Assembly: GCA_001600355.1 (NCBI GenBank)
Contig: BCJU01000006.1
Coordinates: forward strand, 59,803 to 123,802
From: Meira nashicola
Lineage: Eukaryota; Basidiomycota; Exobasidiomycetes; Exobasidiales; Brachybasidiaceae
Length of the DNA stretch: 64,000 nucleotides
Direction: 5' to 3'
Part shown: piece by piece, positions 30,686 through 42,873 of the stretch
Layout of the letters: every line of letters starts with the position of its first letter
Numbering within the stretch: position 1 is the stretch's first letter
Notes under the pieces: generated by a model
The model's input: the letters and a program-made list of their open reading frames with translations, nothing else
Database searches by the model: none
Told to the model about the DNA's origin: nothing
Position numbers and translations under genes: made by a program

Positions 30686-33600
30686 ATGTTTAGATATCTT
30701 TGGTGGCTTCTTTTGGGCACTTTTTTATATTTGACACAATCTGTTTATTCATTTCACTATGATCCAAATTTTGTCGCTTATAACCTCAACACAAACCGAA
30801 CGGCCCACTCGCCGATCAATTTTTGGGGCGAACGAAAAGGTCATAAATACACGCCTTCACCGACAAATTGGCGATTCCCATTTTATACCCTTCTGATGGA
30901 TAGATTTGTAGATGGAGATCCATTTAATAACGATATAAATGGTACACACTTTGAAAGAGATACACGTTCAACACAATTTAGACATGGTGGTGACGTTCAA
31001 GGTTTAATTGATACGTTGGATTATTTAGAAGGTATGGGAATAAAAGGTTTATATATTGCAGGTTCAATTTTCCAAAATTTACCTTGGACTTATGATAGTT
31101 ATTCGCCCGTCGATTTAACGCTTTTGGATCCTCATTTTGGCACTCTTGCCCTATGGCAAACGGCAATTGATGAAATACATAAACGGGGAATGTATGTGAT
31201 TCTAGATAACACTTTTGCCACGTGAGTCAGAATTTATTAACCCTATTTTATAGTATATTTGAGATAGCTCATTACCTCTATATTCCTTATTTTCTTCTTT
31301 TACAGACTAGGAGACTTGCTAGGCGCAGAAGGATATTTAAACGCTAGCGTGCCTTTCTCTCCAAAAGAACACATAGCCATCTATAAAACAGATCGTGTTT
31401 ATCATGATTTCATCTTTGATAATTCTTGGAACGAAGATTGTCAATATCCTCGTTTTTGGAACGAGACTGGTTTTCCAGTTGATGAAGAAGTTGTTCAATC
31501 TTTTAAAGGCTGCAGAAATAGCGATTTCGATCAATATGGAGATACAGAAGCATTTGGAATCTATCCGGATTATAGGCGTCAATTAACGAAATTCGCTAGT
31601 GTACAAGATCGTGTACGAGAATGGAAACCAAGCGTACGTGCAAAATTAGAAAACTTCTTTTGCATTGTTATTGCTCAATTGGATATCGATGGTTATCGAT
31701 ATGATAAAGCAATGCAAGCAACAGTAGATGCTTTAGGAGAAATGAACAAAGCGATGCGTAAATGCGCTGCTCGTCATGGAAAAAAGAATTTTTTCTTGCC
31801 GGGAGAAATTACTGGTGGAAATAATTTAGCTTCTGTTTATTTAGGACGTGGAAGACAGCCTGATATGCTTCCACCAAATTTAACAGTTGCAATTCAAGCA
31901 GGCCACTCAAGTCAATCTTATAGCATTCGTAATGCTGATCAAGCTAGAAATGATGCAGCTGCATTTCATTATACAGTTTATCGTACTCTTACCCGACATT
32001 TACTTATGGATGGCAATTTGGAAGCAGGTTATGATGCTCCAGCGAATTTTGTTGATATGTGGAACACTTTTTTACTTACAAATGATTTTACAAATCCAAA
32101 CACTGGAGAATTTGATCCTAGGCATATGTACGGTACAATGAATCAAGATGTTTTTCGTTGGCCGGCAATCAAAGATGGTATACGTAAGCAATTACTTGGA
32201 AATTTTATAACGACACTCTTACTTCCCGGTATACCGCTTTTATTATGGGGAGAAGAACAATCTTTTTATACTCTTGATAATACAGCCAGTAACTACATTT
32301 TTGGACGTCAACCAATGTCAGCAGCAGGCGCTTGGCAGACTCACGGTTGTTATTCTCTTGATTCTACGCAGTATTATCAATTCCCTGTTGAATCAACAAG
32401 AAATGGTTGTAAGGATGAAAAAGTTTCATATGATCATCGAGATGTTTCTTCTCCGATAAGAAATATTTTCAAACATTTTTACTTTTTACGTTCTCAATTT
32501 ACCGTTTTACAAGATGGAGCATGGCTTCAACAATTATCTAATCAGACTTGGCAAAGCATCTTGCCCGGGTCAAGCGGTGTTCCTACAGAGCAAGGTTTAT
32601 GGTCAGTGATGCGTTCAGACGTTCCTGGTCTGAATCTTTTAAACGATACCACAAATAGCCTTACATCTGTTTGGTTATTATGGACAAATATCGAATCCAC
32701 AAAAAGCTTCTATTTCAATTGCTCCGATACGAGAATATCTCCTCAAACTCAAGCACTTTTGAGCCCTTTTCCAGCTTCAACACGATTGCGTAATTTATTG
32801 CACCCTTATGAAATCGTTGATTTACAAGAATCAGAACAAGTTCTTGGAACGTTTAACTCAACAGTAAATCGAACAAACGGATGTTTACCCTTTTTAGAGA
32901 TGCACTCTTTTGATTTTAAGGCTTTCGTTCCGATCGAAGAATGGAAAATGCCTCCTGCAACCGTTACGGGATTTTATCTGAATGGAGATCAAAGAAACGG
33001 TCATGATTCAAGAATACTTGCCAAAGAAGAAAATCCGCAAATCGGCGAAACTGTTTCAGTGACAATTTTGTTCTCTCGTTTTATAGATTGTGATTCTGTT
33101 ACAAAAAGATTAAAATTTACCTCTACAACTGTTTCTGGAAGGTTACCAAAACTTATCAACAACACTGTTCTTTGTCAAGCTCAAATGATCCCTACAAGTT
33201 CTCAACATTTGCAAAATGCTGCACCTACAGAATGGTCTTGGTCAGGTCAATTAAGTGGAGTAGAACATGGTATTCATCGAATCTCAATCAACGCAACAGG
33301 CTCGATTGATAAATTCACTTTTCGTATTGGAACAAATACTAATCCAATTATTTTTCCTCGTATTGCTAATTATTCTACTTCTTTAGTACGAAGCGAAGCC
33401 TTGGTATCCGGAGATAAAGTTATCACCTTAGCTCATAACGCAGATGGTGCTGATCTTTGGAGGTATACATCTAATTGGGGTTCTTCCTATAGCGATTGGA
33501 TGCCTTATAGTGGCGGAGATACGAATATCACCCTTCTGGATTGGAATGGCACTAAAGAACAAGCATGGAAAGGTACTCATATACGTGTAGAATATTTTAA

Positions 33601-36600
33601 TCGTATAGTTGGATCAAGTGATATGATACAAGAAGGTGATTTAGAAAAAGAAGTGGGAATGAAGCGCTTTCCTCATTTATATTGGAACGGACCGTATAAC
33701 GATTATGGCTTTGATGCATCGATAAACAATGAAGTTCAATATCGATCAGAAGATAAGATTTGGTATTACAAATTCATGAATGAATGGCCTGCTATAGGTC
33801 AATTCAACGTTTGGGGTACGAATCCTGATGGTTTACCCGATCAGACATATGTTATGGGAGATATTGATGGTGATATGGTCCTTGATAGACTTCCTCCTTC
33901 TTCATTAAGCTCAGTTTATATCAATATAACTCAAAGTCCAGATATGATGCATCCAGTATGGGCATTACACATTGACGATGCAACGATGAAATTTTATTTA
34001 CAGCCTACCGGTTCAAGTTTTATTCAAATGATCATCTTTTGTTTATTAACTTTAATTCCTTTCATTTCGGCATTTTTGGCAGTTTTAGCTTTTATTAAAA
34101 GCTTTTACAAAGTCAAATTTAATCAATTAGGCTCAACTTTACAAGAAAAAGTTTCTATTCCACCTGCTCTACAACGGATATACAACATTCTTCAACCAAG
34201 TAAACGCATCATACTTTCCGACTCTGGTGTAAATGAAAAAGATATTGAAAATATAGGAGGTATCAATAAAGGTAAAATATTTCATTCGATTGATTCTACC
34301 TTGTCAAAATTAGGATTTTCCAGCCGTAGCAGAAGTGGATCTCTGATTAAAGATGAAGAAAGTTACGACCAAAGTGAACAACAGCGGAAAAGAACAGTTT
34401 TAATTGCTACAATCGAATATGATATAGAAGATTGGAATATCAAAGTGAAAATTGGAGGAATGGGTGTAATGGCACAATTAATGGGAAAAGCTCTTGGTCA
34501 TCAAAACTTGATTTGGGTTGTACCTTGCATTGGTGATGTTCATTATCCAATCGATACGCCTGCCGAACCAATGCGTGTCACAATTCTTGGAGTTGATTAT
34601 AGCATTCAAGTTCAATATCATTTCTTGAACAATGTTATGTATGTGTTACTGGATGCTCCTATTTTTCGACAACAAACAAAAGCAGAACCTTATCCAACAC
34701 GTATGGATGATATCAATTCAGCAATTTATTATTCAGCTTGGAATCAATGTATAGCACATACAGCTCGTCGATTTCCTATTGATCTTTATCATATCAATGA
34801 TTATCACGGTTGCCTTGCACCTCTTTATCTTTTACCACAAACGATTCCTTGCTGTTTCTCTTTACATAATGCCGAATTTCAAGGTTTATGGCCTATGAGA
34901 ACAAAAGCAGAATGCGAAGAAGTTTGCAGAGTATTCAATTTAACAATCGAAATTGTACGTAAATACGTTCAATTCGGTGAGATTTTTAATTTACTTCATG
35001 CAGGAGCGAGTTATTTACGTATCCATCAACGTGGTTTTGGCGCAGTAGGAGTTTCAAAGAAGTATGGTAGCAGAGTTCATTTACGTTATCCAATCTTTTG
35101 GGGTTTACAAAAAGTTGGACATTTACCTAATCCAGATCCAACGGATATTGGTGAATGGAAAGGAAGTACGTCTTTACAAGAGCCAATTTGTATCGAAGAA
35201 GAATTTGAAAATAAACGACCTCTCTTACGCGAAGAAGCACAACGATGGGCAGGCTTGGAAGTTGATTCAAATGCGGAATTATTCGTTTTTGTTGGTAGAT
35301 GGTCAGTACAAAAAGGTGTTGATCTTATTGCCGATGTTTTTCCGAAGATCCTAAAACAGCATTCAAACGTTCAACTGATTTGCGTTGGACCAATAATTGA
35401 TTTATACGGACGTTTTGCTGCACTTAAACTTGATCATCTTATGAAACAATATCCAAAAAGGGTATGTTCTAAACCCGTTTTTACAGCTTTACCTCCTTGC
35501 GTTTTTGCCGGAGCAGAATTCGCTTTAATTCCTTCTCGTGATGAACCATTTGGTTTGGTGGCAGTAGAATTTGGACGAAAAGGAGCTCTTGGCGTTGGTG
35601 CGCGTGTTGGTGGTTTAGGAAATATGCCTGGTTGGTGGTATACGGTTGAAGCAATGTCAACTTCTCATCTTTTACGACAATTTCAACAAGCAATAGAAGA
35701 AGCACTTTCTTCTAAGAAACATATTCGTGCTCTTATGCGTGCTAGAGCTGCTAAACAACGTTTCCCTGTTGCACAATGGTTGGAAGATTTAGAAATATTA
35801 CAATCAAACTCTATTCGGATCCATGAAGAATGTGGCGGCAAGCTCTTAAACCAAATTCAAGATTCTCAAAATCAAATTCAATATCCAATCACAAGTTCAA
35901 ATGTGGTTGAAGATAGTTACGATAATAATGATCTTGAATCAAATTTACCTATCCCTTCTCGACTTTTCGTTTCGAATATCAAGCGAAAACCTCCACCGGC
36001 TGTGCCATCGTTTTTCTCACCTTTACGAGTTCAAAGTGAAAGAGATATAGAGTGTTCTAGTCAAATTAGTGAAGAAGATTTCTTTGAAGCATTAGAGGAG
36101 GAGGAGAATAATAATGATCGATTTGATTGCGAAACCGAAAATAGAATACCTGCTATCGAAACAAACCTTGTGAGGGAAACACTATTTAGTGCTTCATCTT
36201 CAACCGACGTTTTACCAACAGGAATCACTGATGGTTCACTCGAATCTTCACGATTAGATTCCTCCAATTCTTTGATCAAATACACCGATGATACCGAAAC
36301 TCCAGCGATCGAAGAAGAAATTGCATTTTTACCTCAATTAACATCTTATAGATCTTCTGCAAACTTACTCGACGCAAACGCTGTTTTAGGTGATTCAACA
36401 CGTAGAAACGCATACTTGTTACAAAACGTTGACGCTCAATTCACCGATCAGGATGATTTATATTTCTCAAGATTTAGTCGTAAATTGGATCAAGCATCTT
36501 CTTCATCCACCGTAAAAGCTTCGAGTACATGCATAGAAGAATTTTTGATCGATTCTGAACGTGAATGGTTTGCTGAAACGCTCAAAACGAAATTAAATCT

Positions 36601-38062
36601 AGGTGCTATAGGTAGACCTTATTCTTCTCTCAGTACAAATAAAAGTTTCTCGAGAAGGAATAGTGATTCTGAACGAACAGGTCGATGGTCTAGGCTGGAT
36701 GATCAATTTGAATCTACGCAAATATCAGAACGAAAAACAGGACGTTTACAAGGAATTCTTTTTAAATACGTTCAAATGAGGATTGGTGATTGGCCAGTAT
36801 ATTCTCTAATTCTAGCTTTAGGACAAATAATGGCCGCAAATTCTTATCAAATCACACTTTTAGCTGGTCAAATTGGTCAAAAAGCCGAACAACTTTATAT
36901 TCTCTGTTCAATTTATATTCTTTCAACTGTGGTATATTGGTTATTATTCCGAAAGATTCAACTCAATGTTCTTTTATCCATTCCTTTCATTCTTTACAGT
37001 TTTGCATTCCTTTTTATTGGTATAGCACATTTTGGATCTTCTATTGAAGAACGTGGTTGGATTCAGAGCATAGCTACAGGCTTTTATGCTGCTGCGTCTG
37101 CTTCCGGATCACTTTATTTCTCTCTCAATTTTGGTGATGAAGGTGGCTCTCCTGTTCGAAGATGGATCTTTCGCGCTTGCTTACTTCAAGGTTTACAACA
37201 AATTTATATTACTGCTCTTTGGTTTTGGGGCTCAAATTTGGTCAGAAACTATACCCTTCACCCAAACTCGAATCTTCAAGTTCAATCTGTCACTTATTTT
37301 TGCATACCAATTTGTGTTTTACTATGGGTGTTTGCATTTTTGATCTTTTATGGACTTTCAGATTATTATCGCCGGAAGCCTGGTTCAATTCCTTCATTTT
37401 ATAGGACCGTCATTCGTCGTAAAGTGATTATGTGGTTCTTCTTCATGGTACTCGTGCAGAATTTCTTCCTTTCCACTCAAACAGGTCGTAATTGGTCATT
37501 TTTATGGTCTAGCAAACATACTCCATCATGGCAAATTGGATTATTAGCAATTTTCTTTTTCATCTTTCTTTGGATTGTAATCATGTCTGGATTTTCATTT
37601 TTGAGTAAAAGTCATTCTTGGCTATTGCCAATCATAGCAGCAGGATTAGGAGCACCACGTTGGGCACAAATTTGGTGGGCCGTTTCTGGAATGGCACTTT
37701 GGCTTCCTTGGACTGGAAGTTATATAGCATCAGGTTTGGTAGCAAGAAGTTTATGGCTTTGGCTAGGTCTTTTAGATACTGTTCAATCTGTTGGCGTTGG
37801 AATGGCACTTTTAGCAACAATGACACGCTTTCACGTCACTTTCACTCTTATGACTGCACAAATTCTTGGAGCTTTGATGACAATTATTGCTCGTGCTTGT
37901 GCTCCAGACGCTTTAAAATCCGGTTCAGTTTTCCCAAATTTGGTTTTAGAAGGTTTTTCGGGCATTCAAAATGCTTGGTTTTGGATCGCTCTTGTTTTAA
38001 ATATTACTGTTTGTAGCGGATTCTTTCTGTTTTATAGAAGGGAGCAATTAAGCAAACCGTAA
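30686..38062 (+). CDS. ags1: Cell-wall alpha-1,3-glucan synthase (GH13-GT5-transmembrane)
   Basis: I read join(30686..31221,31306..38062), 2430 residues, with one 84-nt intron; this is the normal size for the family. After a signal peptide (MFRYLWWLLLGTFLYLTQSVYS), an extracellular GH13 amylase-like domain occupies about 40-560, with DGYRYDKA (D312) and LWGEEQSF. A transmembrane helix near 1085 (MIIFCLLTLIPFISAFLAVL) leads to the cytosolic GT5 glycogen-synthase-like domain, with KIGGMGVMAQLMGKALGH (K1227) and SRDEPFGLVAVEFGRKGALG (E1592). A low-complexity Ser/Glu linker (about 1640-2000) precedes a C-terminal multi-helix export/synthesis region from about 2005. It polymerises UDP-glucose into wall alpha-1,3-glucan and exports it; the outer domain probably trims or joins chains. 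Confidence 0.96.
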
Positions 38063-38203
38063 AATGTACTATAAAATTGACTAGGTGAAATATAAATAGA
38101 CTTTATTCTCAGCATCCTTTCTCATCCGATAGCCCATAAATACATAGCGTCAAGCATCTAAATTGAAATCGAGATTGGTATAGTACAATAAAGCCCTTAT
38201 GGT

Positions 38204-39364
38204 CTAGAACCAGGCTCTTCTTACCCAAGGATTTCGTCGAATCTCCTCTAGGGTTGCGCGCTCTTCAGTAGAAGTTTGAAGACAATGGGTGACTAGGTTT
38301 GAGACTTCATCGCTATAAATGAATGGCGGCTCCAGAATTTTTCCTTCGATTGCCATTTGGGTGTTCGTAAATGGAAGTGTTCCATTCAGTATGATGTACA
38401 ACAATACACCTAAGCTCCACACTTCTGCTTCAGGAATTCGGTAAAGTTCCCCTTTTAAGATCTCACTAGAAGCGAAAGAAATCGTTCCGTAGAACTTTTT
38501 GAATAATGAATTTTTCTCGTTTTTCGCAATGATTGTTGCTGAACCGAAATCGATCAATTTTACATTGAAATCTTGATCTATAACACAATTCTCATCCTTT
38601 ATATCACGATGATATATTCCTTGCTTGTTCAGGTCATAAACGCCTTCAACAATTTGTGCAAAAACCCATCGAGCAGTATCTTCTTGTAAACATAAATGTG
38701 TTTCCAGACAGTCATATAAATCAGAAGAAATACCTTTATGGTATTGTGGAATACGTCTAGCAAGTGTTATTGTTTGGCTTGTGAACTCTTTTTCGTTACA
38801 ATCGGTCTTCATTTGCTTATAACGACAGGTGTCTGGTTGTATTGGTACTATAGTGCTTGAAAATCCTTCCGGAGAGCCAATTCCAGCTTGATTTGTGCCG
38901 TAAATGCAAACAGTATCGCACCTCTCTTGGGTCGGCTCAGCTTGTCGCTCTTTCTTACCTCTTAATTCTTCTTTGCAGGGTCTATGATGCTCAGTGATTA
39001 AATAAAAATACTTTTCATCTGAAATCAAATCAATGAGTTTGATTATAAAAGGGCTATCAACTTTTTGTAAAATGAAGGCTTCTTTTGGAATTTTGCCTAA
39101 TCGTTCGTCATTTATCCATCCGTGTTTTAATACTTTTCGCTTTTGTATAAATTTAATGGCTACGCTCATGCTGTCTTTAACTCTTGTGGCGCTCATTACA
39201 AAAGCAAAACCTCCTGTTCCAATTACATTTTCAAGTTTATACTTTCCCAGTAAAGACATACTAAGCGGATATCCTTCCGTATCATATGATACTACCGTAG
39301 GCGAAAGACCATCAATATAGTTCTCCTTATATGCGATCGTTTTCGACATGGCGATCATTGACAT
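38204..39364 (-). CDS. Ser/Thr protein kinase, PAS-kinase-like catalytic domain
   Basis: A 386-residue intronless kinase consisting of almost only a catalytic domain. Gly-loop GTGGFAFVMSA, VAIK lysine K71, HRDIKDEN with D254 and DFG-type LIDFGSA with D272 are intact. KHGWINDERLGKIPKEAFIL, SSDLYDCLE and GELYRIPEAEVWSLGVLLYIILNGTLPF follow the PASK/Psk pattern. No PAS domain is encoded. A polar insert of about 70 residues (roughly 130-205) separates strand 5 from helix D, and the usual P+1-loop SPE reads SSE, while the helix-F acid in D-x-W is Glu. PAS kinases regulate sugar storage and wall glucan partitioning, which makes the position next to the alpha-glucan synthase suggestive, but linkage does not prove function. 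A second ATG lies five codons in. Confidence 0.85.
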   Translation of the reverse strand: MSMIAMSKTIAYKENYIDGLSPTVVSYDTEGYPLSMSLLGKYKLENVIGTGGFAFVMSATRVKDSMSVAIKFIQKRKVLKHGWINDERLGKIPKEAFILQKVDSPFIIKLIDLISDEKYFYLITEHHRPCKEELRGKKERQAEPTQERCDTVCIYGTNQAGIGSPEGFSSTIVPIQPDTCRYKQMKTDCNEKEFTSQTITLARRIPQYHKGISSDLYDCLETHLCLQEDTARWVFAQIVEGVYDLNKQGIYHRDIKDENCVIDQDFNVKLIDFGSATIIAKNEKNSLFKKFYGTISFASSEILKGELYRIPEAEVWSLGVLLYIILNGTLPFTNTQMAIEGKILEPPFIYSDEVSNLVTHCLQTSTEERATLEEIRRNPWVRRAWF

Positions 39365-40112
39365 ATCAGTAACGATCTTTAGTACATTCCCTCAATAGAC
39401 AATGATATGCTTATAAGATTGTCAAAACCTATATACACCACTACACGTCAGAGACTGGTCTATCGGCCAAAAGTTTGGCTAAAGAATCAACACACGCCAA
39501 ATGTGTTAAAAGAGGATCTTTTATCCATTACTCTCCGGTTTATCTCTTAGTAATACTGCAAATGCTCTGAATTTGCTCTGCACGATGCTATTCGGACATT
39601 TAAATTTTAAAATTCGAAAACCGAAAATCACCTGCAAGGTAAGCCTCAAGAACATTCCGCCCTTGGTCTTTGTTTCAAGTCAGACTTTATCTTAAAAGGA
39701 AATTGAGATTTTAATAAAGGTTTTATCGCGTGCATTTCCGATAGAAAGCTTAATTTAAAATTACATAAACGAATTCCACATTTGATGTTGTACTCAATCT
39801 GCATAACTCCGAGGGTCCTTCGGCCTTGTTGTAAATTTCCATAAGTATAGCCGGAGAATACTTAGTAATGTTTTACACGTTTTGACAGCTGCCGTTATTG
39901 ATAAAATTAGAAGTATAATTCTAATATTTATTTCAGTAAACTATACGCTGATATTTCCTATCTTACTGTCAACATAGACTAATCAGGTTGATCGTCATCT
40001 AAAAGATATGTAATTTCATTTTTCTAAACAGATGTTCTAGTCACTGACTATGTGACTTCAGAATAGGATAGAGCATTCAAATCTAGACAAAATTAGTACT
40101 TGTGTACGTGAA
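39365..40112. other. Intergenic, 750 bp
   Basis: Kinase upstream region. No gene or clear motif is seen. Confidence 0.5.
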
Positions 40113-40688
40113 TTAGTCGTATTTTGGACAGCCTAGAACCATCTTGTCAACTTGTTTATACGTGTAAAATCGCCCGCAAGAATTCTTTGCTTGTAAACAT
40201 GCATCTTTTGCTTCCCGTTGATTTGAAGCAATTTCGTCCATAGCTGCTTCTAATTCTGAATTACAGAGTTGTAAGTTCTTTTGGCATTCAGGCGTAGCAC
40301 CACGAATTCCGGCACTTAAGCCATAAAGAATATCGCTAACTGAATTTTTAAGCTGTCAGCCAATCCGGAAGTAGCGGATTCAATGATTTCTTGAACGTTT
40401 TGGTCTGGTACAAATTCATCTAAGAGGCCGTCTAAACCCTTGATAATACCTTGCGAGCTTACTGCAACGTTGCCGGCCTGTGATTGGAAAGAAAGTAGAA
40501 ATTTAAGTTAAACGTGTGAGGTAGAATTGACATAAAAATACTGTACTCACTTGATAATCTAAGAAAGAGGTTAAAGGATCAACTAACCCACCACAGACAG
40601 TGTCAGCAGTTGCTTGTTATCCACTGGACCAGGTAGGTGCTGAAAGTGCAGCAGCAACAAGAACAAAGAATTTTAACAAAGAGAGCAT
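40113..40688 (-). pseudogene. Broken gene for a small secreted Cys-containing protein
   Basis: Reading complement(join(40113..40477,40551..40688)) with a clean 73-nt phase-0 intron (GTGAGT/CAG) gives a signal peptide, MLSLLKFFVLVAAALSAPTW, then an in-frame TAA at codon 24. Next come TADTVCGGLVDPLTSFLDYQ and AGNVAVSSQGIIKGLDGLLD. A one-base deficit in the T run at 40345-40349 (A run on the coding strand) shifts the frame; restoring frame there continues to LYGLSAGIRGATPECQKNL, AAMDEIASNQREAKDACLQA and a C-terminus ending CPKYD. So two lesions, a nonsense codon and a -1 frameshift, break an otherwise coherent protein of about 165 residues with roughly six cysteines. It could be recent pseudogenisation or sequence error. 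The family is not recognised. Confidence 0.65.
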
Positions 40689-42873
40689 TTTTGTTTTTCG
40701 AATGGACGGGATGAGGGAGGGGTGATGAAGGATTTTGAATGAGTTGTAAAATGCTCTGCTATTTATATGTCTAAGTAACTTTCCTTGGCCAGTGATCTTG
40801 GATCTTCGATAGGTGAATCCATACTAAGATACTTTATTAAATTGTTTACCTCAAGTTCCCATGAGGACCGTATTTATAAGATGTATGTATCAAATAGAAT
40901 AAGACGAATAATCTGCCAGAGAAATTTCGGCTATTCTTTTGGACCAAATCGATGAACCGTAGGAATTCTCTGTAGGTCCTACAGTATTATACATCATTCA
41001 ACATGTCAAAGTTCATTATGTACGTTTAATTTACGTTCTATATATAAGTGCTAAATTTTATTATATTTAGATACCTAATTTCGGGCGTAAAATTTAGACC
41101 GATCTCGTCTGATTTTCACCGGATCTATGCAAACCTAGGGTTTACCTTCTAGCGTATTTATAAAAGAAGTTTGGTCTCAGACTGAACTCGGATGGTCGAT
41201 CGCAAGATCATCAGAGACGCATGAGCCAGAAAATCCGTACGCGCTGACGGAATTTTTTTTTTTTTTTTTTTGATTTATTCACCGAATTGACGCTAATTCA
41301 TGGGAATTTTACCAAATAAACATTAGCTGACAAGAATCGACAAAACAGGCTAAGCTTTATTTCAAAATGTATGTATATTGTAGTATGTAATAGAAATAGC
41401 TTTTCAAGTCATACATGCATAATTCACTGCGGGGTTTAACTGTCGATCACCTCTTTAAACATGCTCGCCGTCAGTAGCAACGGACTGAATTGTAGTAAAG
41501 GCAACAGCTTCAGCGGTAAATTATTTTATCCGTGTAAATCATAAATTCTGTTTAACTTTTTAGTAGAATGACAGAGTATTTAACCATCAACAGAACAGGA
41601 TGTGATCGACATACACAAGATAGTCGTAAAAGCAGTCGCAGAGCAAACAGATATAAAATATACTGAGTATAGTGTAAAAGCATTCGGAATTTAAAATGAG
41701 TTACAAAAGCGCAGCGTGGCGCGCTGCGCCACGCTGCCGAACGCGTAAAGGATCACATCTCCGCTACAAGCTGCCGACTGAAAAGCGGCTGCGCTGCGCT
41801 CCGCCGCTTACTATGTTTCCGGCGTGCGTAAAATCTGGCGCTGAGCCCTTGCCCGGTAAACAAAAAAAAAGTAGTCCGGCCAAATAAGCTAGTATTTTTC
41901 CAAAAAAAAATTCCAAAGCAAGATTTGAAAAATGTCTTACCCTACTTACAAAACAAACAAGTCAAGAATGACGTTTTTATACGCACTAAATTTCTTTCTG
42001 TAGATATACGTCTATACTAATATAGCGGATATGTCTCGGTGAATATCGGTATTTCAACGGATCAACATAGCTTGTACCCAAACCTGCATACGGCGAAGTA
42101 CAGAAGCACCTTTGGTACATTCGGCCAATTTTATTATGGTAGAAGGGACGGCACTAAATGAGTTAGCTGTATAAGTTAAGAAGAAAGCTATTTTCTCCTT
42201 CTTTAACTTGAGAATTTAAGGAATCTTGCGTACCTATGGAAGAACACTAAAATAAGCGTTTAAGAATTTGTGCAGCCGATCCCTTTTCTGTGGAATTATA
42301 TTTGTTCTAGATCTTGCCTTAACAAATTTACTATCTATATGGGAAAATTCTCCTTCCAGCCTTTCGGATTTCAATAATTCTCTGCACCTTTCTACTTCCC
42401 TTTATCTTCTAAATTTCTATGAAATAGAAGAATTCGGCCTTTGAAAAGTGCTTACTGAATAATCCTCTATGCGTTGATCTCCTTGCTTAACATCAAAGTG
42501 AGGAGCTTTTCTGGTTTTATAGAGTTAAAAAGAAGGATCCACTGAGCGAAATTTATACTCTTCTATATCTTTTCAAGGAATCTAGAATTTAAAACTTTGG
42601 TCTGACTGAATCATTCTTATAGTTCCTTATTTGATAGAACGTTAAGACAATGTAAGTATACGGATTGAATTGGCCCTTTTTCATACATCTGTGCCTTCAA
42701 ATTGATGGTTCGCGTGACGCGTAAATCAAATTCTACTATTTAAACTCTCTTTTCTACGCCATCATCACATTTTTTATACTTTATATCGATCTTCAAAAGA
42801 CGCGAGAATATTATTAGCCCATGCAATTATATGATTGAGGGGTGAACATATTCATATTCTTCTTTCTCTATAA
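40689..42873. other. Intergenic, 2.2 kb, with poly-T and GC-rich hairpins
   Basis: No supported gene. A 19-base poly-T run lies at 41253-41271. GC-rich hairpins at 41711-41737 and about 41780-41810 stand out in otherwise AT-rich DNA; a 63-codon ORF across them is judged spurious. Confidence 0.5.
41711..41737. repeat. GC-rich perfect hairpin, 12-bp arms
   Basis: GCAGCGTGGCGC (41711-41722) and GCGCCACGCTGC (41726-41737) with a 3-base loop. Such a stem would be very stable. It is composed of the same GCGC/CTGC words as the palindromes at 29.65 and 47.0 kb. Confidence 0.85.

Noticed and set aside
31337..31582. Antisense and shifted ORFs inside the glucan synthase gene
   Set aside because: They are shadows of a long, strongly supported coding frame.
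41696..41887. 63-codon ORF with many Arg and Pro
   Set aside because: It spans GC-rich hairpins; its composition is set by the palindromes, and no domain or homologue is suggested.
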